Assembly (NCBI RefSeq): GCF_020889785.1
Contig: NZ_JACMYK010000033.1
Location: 1 to 60,303, forward strand
Source: Bradyrhizobium acaciae
Lineage (GTDB): Bacteria > Pseudomonadota > Alphaproteobacteria > Rhizobiales > Xanthobacteraceae
Length of the DNA stretch: 60,303 bases
Direction of reading: 5' to 3'
The notes beneath the pieces are model-generated. The model did not search any database. It saw only the letters and a program-made list of their open reading frames with translations, and was not told where the DNA came from. The translations under genes were made by a program, and so were the position numbers. Numbering within the stretch: the stretch's first letter is position 1; every line of letters starts with the position of its first letter. Below are positions 9,424 through 17,370 of this stretch, piece after piece.

Positions 9424-10122
9424 ATGGCGGAGGGGGCGGAAGACACACCGGTCATCTATCTTCATGACATCAAGCGGGAATACCGCCAGGGCGAAACGAC
9501 GCTGACGATCCTGAACGGCGCCAAGCTCGCGCTGTGGCCCGGTCAATCGGTGGCGCTGGTGGCGCCGTCCGGATCGGGCAAGTCGACGCTGCTGCACATC
9601 GCGGGCCTGCTGGAGACCCCCGATGAAGGCGAGGTCTATGTCGCGGGTACGCCGACCTCGCAGATGTCCGATATCGACCGCACGCAGATTCGCCGTTCCG
9701 ATATCGGCTTCGTCTATCAATCGCACCGGCTGTTGCCGGAGTTCTCGGCGCTCGAGAACGTCATGCTGCCGCAGATGATTCGTGGGCTCAAACGCTCCGA
9801 GACCGTAAAACGGGCGACCGAGATCCTGTCCTATCTCGGGCTCGGCGACCGCATCACCCATCGTCCGGCCGAACTCTCGGGCGGCGAGCAGCAACGTGTG
9901 GCGATCGCACGCGCGGTTGCCAACGCACCGCGGGTGCTGTTTGCGGACGAGCCGACCGGGAACCTCGATCCGGGCACGGCCGATCACGTCTTCAATGCGC
10001 TGATGCAGCTCGTGAAGGCGACCCGGGTCGCGATGCTGATCGCGACCCATAATCTGGATCTCGCCGCCCGGATGGATCGCCGGGTGTCGCTTTCGAACGG
10101 ACAGGTCGTCGAGCTCGAATAG
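9424..10122 (+). CDS. lolD: Lipoprotein-releasing ABC transporter ATP-binding protein
   Basis: 232 residues. ABC ATPase with Walker A (APSGSGKST), signature LSGGEQQR, Walker B ([12 protein letters not shown]) and the H-loop His in ATHNLD. AAGGAG precedes the ATG, which is 9 bases after the lolC stop. It powers lipoprotein release by the LolC permease encoded just upstream. Length and motifs are normal for LolD. Confidence 0.95.
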   Translation: MAEGAEDTPVIYLHDIKREYRQGETTLTILNGAKLALWPGQSVALVAPSGSGKSTLLHIAGLLETPDEGEVYVAGTPTSQMSDIDRTQIRRSDIGFVYQSHRLLPEFSALENVMLPQMIRGLKRSETVKRATEILSYLGLGDRITHRPAELSGGEQQRVAIARAVANAPRVLFADEPTGNLDPGTADHVFNALMQLVKATRVAMLIATHNLDLAARMDRRVSLSNGQVVELE

Positions 10123-10216
10123 TTTCGAGTGAAGCGGGTCGCGGTTCGTGTGAAGAAAATGCGCTAAAGACAGGAATCTGAAGCCTTTTTCGTTCCGCTT
10201 CAATCGGAGCGGAAAG

Positions 10217-10300
10217 ACTCTGGCCGTCAAGAAAGACCCTGGCCGTTAAGAAAGACTTGGGTTCCTCAAAAAAACTTTGGCCTCAAAAAGAGTTGGGCCC
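10217..10300. repeat. Degenerate short tandem repeat downstream of lolD
   Basis: Two nearly identical 19-base units stand side by side, ctctggccgtcaagaaaga (10218-10236) and ccctggccgttaagaaaga (10237-10255). Three more decayed copies of the same pattern (pyrimidine-TTGGG/CTGGCC followed by an A-rich tail) run to about 10300. No reading frame covers it. It directly abuts the palindromic element that follows. Confidence 0.6.
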
Positions 10301-10302
10301 TT

Positions 10303-10401
10303 AAAGCGCGATGAGATGAGGTCGAATCGTCATCGCGCTTTAGCTCTTTGTTTGAGCATGATCTTTTCGGAAAACCGCTTCGAACTATTCCGGATCATGC
10401 T
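10303..10401. repeat. Twin-hairpin palindromic interspersed repeat
   Basis: A perfect 12-base inverted repeat (aaagcgcgatga at 10303-10314, tcatcgcgcttt at 10330-10341) is followed by a second inverted repeat (agcatgatc at 10355-10363, gatcatgct at 10393-10401) around ttttcggaaaaccgc. From memory this composite is a common intergenic repeat in Bradyrhizobium, Rhodopseudomonas and related genomes. It ends at the 3' end of the DUF3551 gene on the other strand, where it may act as a transcript end. Confidence 0.75.
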
Positions 10402-10671
10402 TTAGTAGGCCGGGTGGCGCCGTCTGCCGGATTGGCTCGGACGACGGTCGATCGGCGCCCCGGCATAATAGGGGTTGTTGATGCACATGGCCGCCAGGCC
10501 CGACGCCGAGGCGCGGCACTGCTCCAGCGACGTGTAGCCGCAGTCGGTATCCTCGCCGCCCCATCGGTAGTTGGTTTTGCAGACCGGCGAGGTCGAATCG
10601 TACTTCTGGGCGTTGGCTGGTGCGCTGGCGACGATGCCGAGGGCCGCGACTGCCAGAATCAAGCTGCGCAT
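10402..10671 (-). CDS. DUF3551 small exported protein
   Basis: 89 residues with a signal peptide (cleavage after APANAQ). The mature part has four cysteines and the DUF3551 pattern CGYTSLEQCRASASGLAAMC followed by NPYYAG. This family is common in Bradyrhizobium and has no known function; disulfide-bonded periplasmic location is inferred. A purine-rich AGGAGATC precedes the ATG. It is a paralogue of the next gene on the same strand. Confidence 0.85.
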   Translation of the reverse strand: MRSLILAVAALGIVASAPANAQKYDSTSPVCKTNYRWGGEDTDCGYTSLEQCRASASGLAAMCINNPYYAGAPIDRRPSQSGRRRHPAY

Positions 10672-10788
10672 CAGGATCTCCTGTCGATCAGGTGCCGGCG
10701 CGTTCGTGCCGGGCGCGCGTGAATAGGCAGCCTGGCGTGAATGTGCATCAAGTCACATTCCCGTAGCCGTCACCCGAAGCCTGGGCTG

Positions 10789-11082
10789 TCAGTGGATGAA
10801 CAGATCGAAGAAGCTGTCACCGCGCTCCCGCGCGCGCGTATGCAGATACGAGCGCGGGTCGTTGTCGCCGGCATAATAGGGATTGGCGACGCAGGTCTGC
10901 CCGATGCCCGAAGCGGTGGCCAGGCACGCCTCATAGGACGGATACGAGCAGGCGCTCAGACCGGGATAGCGGTCGCCCTGAATGCAGAACGGGTAGCGCA
11001 CGCCGACGGCATGGGTGGGCGCGGTACCCAGCGTTGCGAACGCGACCACCGATGCGGCAGCAGCAAGAATCATCGTCCGCAT
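10789..11082 (-). CDS. DUF3551 small exported protein, second copy
   Basis: 97 residues from the ATG at 11082, chosen because AAGGA lies 6 bases upstream and it opens a clean signal peptide (MRTMILAAAASVVAFATLG). An upstream extension to 11178 is open but has no signal for it. Cysteines and the NPYYAGDNDPRSYLH tail match DUF3551 and the neighbouring paralogue, with about 118 bases between them. Function unknown. Confidence 0.82.
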   Translation of the reverse strand: MRTMILAAAASVVAFATLGTAPTHAVGVRYPFCIQGDRYPGLSACSYPSYEACLATASGIGQTCVANPYYAGDNDPRSYLHTRARERGDSFFDLFIH

Positions 11083-11376
11083 GTGCATTCCTTTTGCTGC
11101 GCAGATTCGATTTCGACCACGATCCAAATCGGACAAGCCGGTTCCGGTCAACACGATCTTGCGCGCAGCCGCGCACACAGAATTGAATTGTGAAAATTGT
11201 GCGGCGGCTATGTGGCAAAAGTTCCAAGAAGTGCTTGTAATACAGTATTAACTTAAAATTTGAGAGAAGTCGTTTGACCCTGCCTGTTGCAGCGAAGTTA
11301 CAGCAATTCCGTCGAGGGCTGCTATGAGGATGTCTCGCGGCCTTGGGGGCCTGTAGAAAAAAGTTGGAACGGGAAA

Positions 11377-12111
11377 ATGAAAAAGATTTTGCTTGTCACC
11401 GCCAGCATGATTGCGCTCAGCGCGACGGCTGCCTCCGCGGCTGACCTCGCGGCTCGCCCTTACACGAAGGCTCCGCCGCCGATCGTCGCCACTGTTTATG
11501 ACTGGACCGGGTTCTACATCGGTATCAACGGTGGTTGGGCCCAGAGCCACGACAACCGTTCGGTCGATGGCCTCGGCGGCGTCGGCAGCTACGACGCCAA
11601 CGGCGGCACCGTCGGTGGCCAGGTCGGCTACCGCTGGCAGACCGGTGGTTGGGTGTTCGGTCTCGAAGCTCAGGGCAACTGGGCTGACCTGACGGGCAGC
11701 ACCAGCAACCTGGTCGTCCCGGGCGGCGTCGTCCGTTCGAAGACGGATGCGTTCGGCCTGTTCACCGGCCAGATCGGCTACGCCTGGAACAACGTTCTGC
11801 TGTACGCCAAGGGCGGTGCTGCGGTCACCGATCGCAACTACCAGTTCCTGGCTCCCGGCGGCGCGCTGGCGTCCCAGACCGGCTACGACACCCGTTGGAG
11901 CCCGACGGTTGGTGTTGGCCTCGAATTCGCCTTCGCCCAGAACTGGTCGCTCGGCATCGAGTACAACCACATCTTCGAAGACACCCACGGCGCGACCTTC
12001 GTGACCCCGGCTGGTGTTGGCGTGACCGGCTTCCACACCGGTGGCGACACCGACATGGTCCTCGGCCGTCTGAACTACAAGTTCGGTGGCCCGGTCATCG
12101 CGCGTTACTGA
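11377..12111 (+). CDS. Omp31/Omp25-like outer-membrane beta-barrel protein
   Basis: 244 residues from the ATG at 11377, which follows GGAACGGGAAA and opens a signal peptide (cleavage near AASAAD). The mature N-terminus ADLAARPYTKAPPP and the phrase YDWTGFYIGINGGW are typical of the eight-stranded Omp31/RopB-like family of rhizobia. The barrel ends in LNYKFGGPVIARY with the C-terminal aromatic needed by the BAM machine. The upstream 200 bases are unusually AT-rich for this window, consistent with a strong promoter. A textbook terminator follows at once. Probably an abundant surface protein. Confidence 0.9.
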   Translation: MKKILLVTASMIALSATAASAADLAARPYTKAPPPIVATVYDWTGFYIGINGGWAQSHDNRSVDGLGGVGSYDANGGTVGGQVGYRWQTGGWVFGLEAQGNWADLTGSTSNLVVPGGVVRSKTDAFGLFTGQIGYAWNNVLLYAKGGAAVTDRNYQFLAPGGALASQTGYDTRWSPTVGVGLEFAFAQNWSLGIEYNHIFEDTHGATFVTPAGVGVTGFHTGGDTDMVLGRLNYKFGGPVIARY

Positions 12112-12137
12112 TCGCTCGCTTCATTCAAGCAGCGTCG

Positions 12138-12167
12138 AAAACCCCGGGCTTCGGCCCGGGGTTTTTT
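12138..12167 (+). terminator. Rho-independent terminator of the Omp31-like gene
   Basis: An 8-bp GC stem (ccccgggc 12142-12149 with gcccgggg 12154-12161) closes a TTCG tetraloop; it is extended by A-T pairs and followed by a run of six T. It lies 27 bases after the stop codon. Confidence 0.95.
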
Positions 12168-12604
12168 GTTGGCTTGACGGATCGAACCATCGGCCGCGAT
12201 GGCGGCGCGTCGTTCCTGGTTCGTCGGCGAGGCCGGGACACTCCGCCGCTCGATCCTGGACCTCGCCGGGGCGTTTTCCTCAGCTCACGCCGCGTACTGG
12301 CATCGTACGGGTAGGGCTCAATGTCGGGCATCCTCCGGTCGCCGCCGATGGACGTCTGGTTGGGACAGCACGCGTCCGCCGCGGCATCAACTAGGAAGGC
12401 AGCCTCACGCGACCAGCAGGCAGACCAAGCCGGCGGTCACTATCGCCACCCAAACCAGCGATAACCGGAAATAAAGCAGATCGCGCGTCATGGGCGCGAA
12501 TGCTAGGCCGCACGTCTGACGCGGACCTTACGCTGCCAGCTCCCGCCACGGTTAACCACGGGAATTCTTTCGGGGTCAGTTTTCAAACTGACCCAAGACC
12601 CTCG
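12168..12604. other. Gene-poor interval
   Basis: No convincing gene apart from the possible 28-residue peptide on the minus strand. The only marked structure is a perfect 10-base inverted repeat with a 2-base gap (gggtcagttt 12573-12582, aaactgaccc 12585-12594), 12 bases upstream of the SOS promoter. It could be a cruciform, a mobile-element scar or a second operator. Confidence 0.6.
12405..12491 (-). CDS. Possible 28-residue membrane peptide
   Basis: ATG at 12491 to TGA at 12405. After MTRDLLYFR the peptide is a continuous hydrophobic helix (LSLVWVAIVTAGLVCLLVA). There is no clear ribosome-binding site. It stands alone in an otherwise empty interval. It could be a chance frame; recorded because its topology resembles the SOS-controlled small protein nearby on the opposite strand. 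Confidence 0.2.
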   Translation of the reverse strand: MTRDLLYFRLSLVWVAIVTAGLVCLLVA

Positions 12605-12605
12605 C

Positions 12606-12648
12606 TTGACTCCAGGAACAAAAAAGGAACAATGTTCTGCATACGTTC
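12606..12648 (+). promoter_or_regulatory. SOS promoter with two tandem LexA boxes
   Basis: A -35-like TTGACT (12606-12611) is separated by 16 bases from a -10-like AACAAT (12628-12633). A first LexA box, GAAC-N7-GAAC (12616-12630), fills the spacer. A second, GTTC-N7-GTTC (12634-12648), lies over the expected transcription start. Both are exact matches to the alphaproteobacterial LexA site GTTC-N7-GTTC, one on each strand. Binding by the LexA encoded at 42307-43011 would block RNA polymerase. The boxes are read directly; regulation is inferred. Confidence 0.85.
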
Positions 12649-12667
12649 CAGTTCAGGGAGAGCGGCC

Positions 12668-12766
12668 ATGTTGAAGATTTTCGTGCAGGAAGCTGCAGCG
12701 CTGGCATCGATCACGCTGTTCGTCGGGATGATCGCGGTTTGGGCCCAACTGATCACCCAATTCTGA
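12668..12766 (+). CDS. 32-residue single-pass membrane protein under LexA control (SidA-like candidate)
   Basis: The ATG at 12668 has AGGGAG 7 bases upstream. An in-frame ATG at 12632 overlaps the second LexA box and would lie at or before the transcription start, so it is less likely. The product MLKIFVQEAAAL continues as one hydrophobic helix (about residues 9-28) and ends AQLITQF. Known biology: in Caulobacter a 29-residue inner-membrane protein, SidA, is induced through LexA and blocks division by acting on FtsW/FtsN. Size, topology and promoter here fit that class; identity of sequence could not be tested. dnaE follows 192 bases downstream on the same strand and may be partly co-transcribed. 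Confidence 0.7.
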   Translation: MLKIFVQEAAALASITLFVGMIAVWAQLITQF

Positions 12767-12958
12767 AAATGCGCCCGCAGCGCCAGAGGCATAGCCTGGC
12801 CCTGGGGATAAGCGGGAGGACCGGCCGCCACGCCGCGTTGGGCGTGGACTTGGCGGGGGCGAAGCTCCACGATGGGGATGCGAGTCGAGCCTGATGCTTT
12901 CGGGTTCCAGCTTTGGTACTCGCGCCGTCCCTGACTCAAAGAGATCCCTCGAGCAGCC

Positions 12959-15900
12959 ATGCCGAACGCCGGATTCGTTCATCTTCACGTTCATTCCGCC
13001 TATTCGCTGCTGAAGGGCTCGATCAAGATCGCCAAGCTCGGCGAGCTCGCGAAGGCGGACCGCCAGCCGGCGCTGGCGCTCACCGATACCGACAACATGT
13101 TCGGGGCGTTGGAATTCTCCGACAAGATGGCCGGCTACGGCATCCAGCCGATCGTCGGCTGCGAGCTGGCGGTGGACTTTGGCGACGTCGACCCCAATAC
13201 GCGCAGCATCCTGGCAACGAACGGACCTGCGCGCATCGTGCTGCTGGCGGCGCGCGAACGTGGCTATCAGAACCTGATGCGGCTGAACTCGCGGGCGTTC
13301 CTGGAGACCCCGGTCAACCAGACCCCGCACATCAAGATCGATTGGCTGGCCGACCACGCCGAAGACCTGATCGCCCTGACCGGCGGGCCCGACGGGCCGA
13401 TCGCGCTGGCGCTGCGTGCCGAGCAGGCGGCGTTGGCGACCACCCGCTGTGAACGCCTGGCCGGCCTGTTCGGCGATCGCCTCTACATAGAATTGCAGCG
13501 CCATGGCGCCGAGAAGGAGCGCCGCACCGAGGGCGGCCTGATCGATCTGGCCTATGCGAAGGGCCTGCCGCTGGTCGCGACCAACGAGCCGTATTTCGCC
13601 AGCAGTGACGACTATGAATCGCACGATGCGCTGCTGTGCATCGCCGGCGGCCACCTGATCGCCGAGACCAACCGCGAGCAGCTGACCCCGGATCACCGCT
13701 TCAAGACCCGCGCCGAGATGGCGGTGCTATTCGCCGATATTCCGGAAGCGCTGGCCTCGACGGTGGAGATCGCCGAACGCTGCTCGTTCCGCCCGAAGAC
13801 CCGCAAGCCGATCCTGCCGTTCTTCACGGTCGGTGGCGCGGCGAGCGCTGACGCCGCTGCCGACGAAGCCGCCGAGCTGAAGCGCCAGGCGGAGGAGGGG
13901 CTCGCCAATCGCCTGCGGGTGCACGGGCTCTCGCCGGGAATGACCGAGGAGGACTACAGCAAGCGGCTGGCGTTCGAGCTCGACGTCATCATGCGCATGA
14001 AATATGCGGGCTATTTCCTGATCGTCTCCGACTTCATCAAATGGGCGAAGGCGCAGGGCATTCCGGTCGGACCGGGCCGCGGCTCGGGGGCTGGCTCGCT
14101 GGTCGCGTGGGTGCTCACCATCACCGACCTCGATCCGATGCGGTTTGCGCTGCTGTTCGAACGCTTCCTCAATCCCGAACGCGTCTCGATGCCGGACTTC
14201 GACATCGACTTCTGCCAGGACCGCCGCGGCGAGGTGATCCAGTATGTGCAAGAGCGGTACGGACGCGAGCAGGTGGCGCAGATCATCACCTTCGGTACGC
14301 TGCAGGCGCGCGGCGTGCTGCGCGACGTCGGGCGCGTGCTGCAGATGCCGTACGGGCAGGTCGACAAGCTGACCAAGCTGGTGCCGCAGAATCCCGCGGC
14401 TCCCGTGACGCTGGCGCAGGCCATCGAAGGCGAGCCGAAGCTGCAGGCGTTCCGCGACGAGGATCCGGTGGTAGCGCGCGCGTTCGATATCGCGCAGCGC
14501 CTCGAGGGCCTGACGCGCCACGCCTCGACCCACGCCGCCGGCATCGTGATCGGCGACCGGCCGCTGAGCGAGCTGGTGCCAATGTACCGCGATCCGAAAT
14601 CGGACATGCCGGTCACCCAGTTCAACATGAAATGGGTCGAGCCGGCGGGCCTCGTGAAGTTCGACTTCCTCGGCTTGAAGACGCTGACGGTGCTCGACGT
14701 CGCGGTGAAACTGCTCAAGCAGCGCGACGTCCATGTCGATCTCGCGACGCTGCCGATCGACGACGCGCCGAGCTACCAGATGCTGGCGCGCGGCGATGTC
14801 GTCGGCGTGTTCCAGGTGGAAAGCCAGGGCATGCGGCGCGCGCTGATCGACATGCGGCCGGACCGCTTCGAGGACATCATCGCGCTGGTGGCGCTGTATC
14901 GCCCGGGCCCGATGGCGAACATCCCGACCTATTGCGCGCGCAAGCACGGCGACGAGGAACCGGAATATCTGCATCCGATCCTGGAGCCGATCCTGAAGGA
15001 GACCTTCGGCGTCATCATCTATCAGGAACAGGTGATGCAGATCGCGCAGCAAATGGCCGGCTACTCGCTCGGCCAGGCTGACCTGCTGCGCCGCGCGATG
15101 GGCAAGAAGATCCGCGCCGAGATGGACAAGCAGCGCGACGTCTTCGTCGCCGGCGCGATGAAGAACGGCGTGGGCAAGGGCCAAGCCGAGACGATCTTCG
15201 AGCTGCTCGCCAAGTTCGCCGACTACGGCTTCAACAAGAGCCACGCGGCGGCCTATGCGCTGGTGTCGTACCATACCGCCTACATGAAGGCGCATTACCC
15301 GGTCGAGTTCCTCGCGGCGTCGATGACGCTCGAACTCAACAACACCGACAAGCTGTCCGAATTCCGTTCCGAGGCGCAGCGGCTCGGCATCAAGGTCGAA
15401 GCGCCCAACATCAATCGTTCGGGCCCGACCTTCGAGGTCAGCGGCAACACGATCTATTACGCGCTCGCCGCGCTGAAGGGCGTCGGCATCCAGGCCGTCG
15501 AGCAGATCATCGAGGAGCGCAACAAGAAGGGCCCCTTCACCTCGCTCGCCGATTTCGCAGCAAGGGTGAGCCCGCGTGCGGTCAACAAGCGGATCATCGA
15601 GAGCCTTGCGGCGGCCGGCGCCTTCGACACGCTGGACCCGAACCGTGCCCGCGTCTTCGCCGGCGCCGATTCGATCCTCGCCGCCTGCCAGCGCAGCCAC
15701 GAGGCGGCGACCTCGGGCCAGAACGACATGTTCGGCAGCGCGCCGGACGCGCCCAGCATCATGCTGCCGCAGGTCGAGCCGTGGCTGCCCGCGGACCGGC
15801 TGCGGCGCGAATATGACGCGATCGGCTTCTTCCTGTCGGGCCATCCGCTCGACGATTACGCGACCGCGCTGAAGCGGCTGCGGGTGCAATCCTGGGCGGA

Positions 15901-16483
15901 GTTCTCGCGCGCGGTGAAGACCGGCGCCACCGCGGGCAAGGTCGCGGCAACCGTGGTGTCGCGGATGGAGCGGCGCACCAAGACCGGCAACAAGATGGGC
16001 ATCATGGGCCTGTCCGACCCGACCGGCCATTTCGAGGCGGTGCTGTTCTCCGAGGGGCTCGCGCAGTATCGCGATGTGCTGGAGCCTGGGGCTGCCGTGC
16101 TGCTGCAACTCGGCGCCGAGCTGCAGGGCGAGGACGTGCGGGCGCGGGTGCTGCACGCCGAGCCGCTGGATCACGCTGCGGCCAAGACGCAGAAGGGCCT
16201 GCGCATCTTTGTGCGCGACACCAAGCCGCTGGATTCGATCGCCCGCCGCCTCAACATGCCGGAAGCCGCGCCGGCCACGGGCAGCGCCGCAAAGCTGCCG
16301 GCGGTGAAGCCTGCCGCTGCGCCGCCACTCGCGGCGGGGGCCGATGGCGACGTGTCGCTGGTGATCATGCTGGACCTCGAAACCGAGGTCGAGATGAAGC
16401 TGCCGGGCCGCTACAAGGTCTCGCCGCAGATCGCCGGCGCGATCAAGGCGGTCGCCGGCGTGGTCGACGTGCAGACGCTGTAG
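12959..16483 (+). CDS. dnaE: DNA polymerase III alpha subunit, main replicative form
   Basis: 1174 residues. The N-terminal PHP domain opens with HLHVHSAYSLLKGS. The C-family polymerase catalytic aspartates lie in MPDFDIDFCQDRRGEV near residue 420. A helix-hairpin-helix region (ALAALKGVGIQAVEQI) and an OB fold follow toward the C-terminus. Length and PHP sequence fit replicative DnaE1; the mutagenic DnaE2 normally sits with imuA-imuB, which are absent here. The LexA-boxed promoter lies 311 bases upstream, so some SOS read-through is possible. Confidence 0.96.
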   Translation: MPNAGFVHLHVHSAYSLLKGSIKIAKLGELAKADRQPALALTDTDNMFGALEFSDKMAGYGIQPIVGCELAVDFGDVDPNTRSILATNGPARIVLLAARERGYQNLMRLNSRAFLETPVNQTPHIKIDWLADHAEDLIALTGGPDGPIALALRAEQAALATTRCERLAGLFGDRLYIELQRHGAEKERRTEGGLIDLAYAKGLPLVATNEPYFASSDDYESHDALLCIAGGHLIAETNREQLTPDHRFKTRAEMAVLFADIPEALASTVEIAERCSFRPKTRKPILPFFTVGGAASADAAADEAAELKRQAEEGLANRLRVHGLSPGMTEEDYSKRLAFELDVIMRMKYAGYFLIVSDFIKWAKAQGIPVGPGRGSGAGSLVAWVLTITDLDPMRFALLFERFLNPERVSMPDFDIDFCQDRRGEVIQYVQERYGREQVAQIITFGTLQARGVLRDVGRVLQMPYGQVDKLTKLVPQNPAAPVTLAQAIEGEPKLQAFRDEDPVVARAFDIAQRLEGLTRHASTHAAGIVIGDRPLSELVPMYRDPKSDMPVTQFNMKWVEPAGLVKFDFLGLKTLTVLDVAVKLLKQRDVHVDLATLPIDDAPSYQMLARGDVVGVFQVESQGMRRALIDMRPDRFEDIIALVALYRPGPMANIPTYCARKHGDEEPEYLHPILEPILKETFGVIIYQEQVMQIAQQMAGYSLGQADLLRRAMGKKIRAEMDKQRDVFVAGAMKNGVGKGQAETIFELLAKFADYGFNKSHAAAYALVSYHTAYMKAHYPVEFLAASMTLELNNTDKLSEFRSEAQRLGIKVEAPNINRSGPTFEVSGNTIYYALAALKGVGIQAVEQIIEERNKKGPFTSLADFAARVSPRAVNKRIIESLAAAGAFDTLDPNRARVFAGADSILAACQRSHEAATSGQNDMFGSAPDAPSIMLPQVEPWLPADRLRREYDAIGFFLSGHPLDDYATALKRLRVQSWAEFSRAVKTGATAGKVAATVVSRMERRTKTGNKMGIMGLSDPTGHFEAVLFSEGLAQYRDVLEPGAAVLLQLGAELQGEDVRARVLHAEPLDHAAAKTQKGLRIFVRDTKPLDSIARRLNMPEAAPATGSAAKLPAVKPAAAPPLAAGADGDVSLVIMLDLETEVEMKLPGRYKVSPQIAGAIKAVAGVVDVQTL

Positions 16484-16590
16484 CCGACGGTCCCGGCGAC
16501 GCTGCGGAAAGCCAACTTCGGCTTAAGCACTATTGCAACCACACCGTGCTTCTTTCTATGGTCGCGCCCGAGGGGAATTTCGGGGGCGGA

Positions 16591-17118
16591 ATGTTTGGAC
16601 GTTATGCGGCCTTGCTGGCCGGTGTGTTGATGGTGGCGGGCTGCGTGAGCGATGGTGTCGGCACCGACTATGCGGCGACTTCGCAGAAGTTTGGGCCACC
16701 GAAGCCGGGACATTCCCGTGTCGTCGTGCTGCAGGAGAAGCGCAAGGGACTGAGCATGGCGATCTGTGCCTGCGACGTGAAGCTCGATGGTGAGACGATC
16801 GGCAAGATCGCCATCGGAACCTACGCGTTCGCCGATCGTCCCGCCGGCCGGCATCAACTGGTTGCGAGTGAGGTCATGTTTCCCGGCGAGACCACGCACA
16901 ACTTCGCAACCGAGCCGGGCCGCACCTATTTCTTTCTGGTGAAATCGAGCGAGCGGCATGATTCCGTCGCGGGAGTGACAATGGTGGGAGGTTTGGTCGG
17001 TGCCGTCGTCGCATCGGCCGCGACTGCGAACGCCGGCAATCCCGGGCCGGCCGATTTCGTTGCATTGGATGAGGCGACTGCGCGCACGACGTTGGCGGAC
17101 CTGCAATTGGCGCAGTAG
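16591..17118 (+). CDS. DUF2846-type lipoprotein
   Basis: 175 residues from the ATG at 16591, chosen because it opens a lipoprotein signal (MFGRYAALLAGVLMVAGC, lipobox VAGC with Cys18) after GGGGGCGGA; the frame extends upstream to 16546. The mature part carries the DUF2846-like pattern CACDVKLDGETIGKIAIGTY and FPGETTHNFATEPGRTYFF, and a Gly/Ala-rich stretch near residue 135 (TMVGGLVGAVVASAATANAG) that could be membrane-associated. Likely outer-membrane or periplasmic lipoprotein of unknown role. It stands between dnaE and rpsB. Confidence 0.75.
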   Translation: MFGRYAALLAGVLMVAGCVSDGVGTDYAATSQKFGPPKPGHSRVVVLQEKRKGLSMAICACDVKLDGETIGKIAIGTYAFADRPAGRHQLVASEVMFPGETTHNFATEPGRTYFFLVKSSERHDSVAGVTMVGGLVGAVVASAATANAGNPGPADFVALDEATARTTLADLQLAQ

Positions 17119-17232
17119 GGCTGCCCGGCCAGGATCGCGCGTGGCCGGGGCCATACCGGGCCAATTCGGGTCAAAACGGGTCGGTTCCAGGTGCAAAGGG
17201 CTCATCCGGCCGCGGTAACCGGCCGTATTTCC

Positions 17233-17260
17233 TTGCTTCTGGCTCAAATCAGGCTATATA
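17233..17260 (+). promoter_or_regulatory. Likely sigma-70-type promoter of rpsB-tsf
   Basis: TTGCTT (17233-17238), 16 bases, then TATATA (17255-17260), about 110 bases upstream of the rpsB start. The leader in between is GC-rich with short inverted repeats and could hold S2 feedback control, which is not proven. Confidence 0.55.
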
Positions 17261-17370
17261 GCGCGCCATCTCACACGGAAACATGGCTCAAAAGGCCGTC
17301 CGGTGGCAGCCGGGCCATAAGGCTCGTCTGCTCACACGTTTCCGGAGGAACCAACCGGAGAATTATCACT

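Noticed and set aside
8239..10230. 663-codon minus-strand frame across lolC-lolD
   Set aside because: Both plus-strand genes have complete motifs; the antisense product is low-complexity and His/Arg/Gln-rich.
10348..11251. Plus-strand frames opposite the two DUF3551 genes
   Set aside because: The minus-strand products have signal peptides, paired cysteines and mutual similarity; the plus-strand ones have none of these.
12975..13000. Fourth LexA box at the start of dnaE (gttc...gttc)
   Set aside because: The spacing is eight bases rather than seven and it lies inside the coding sequence.
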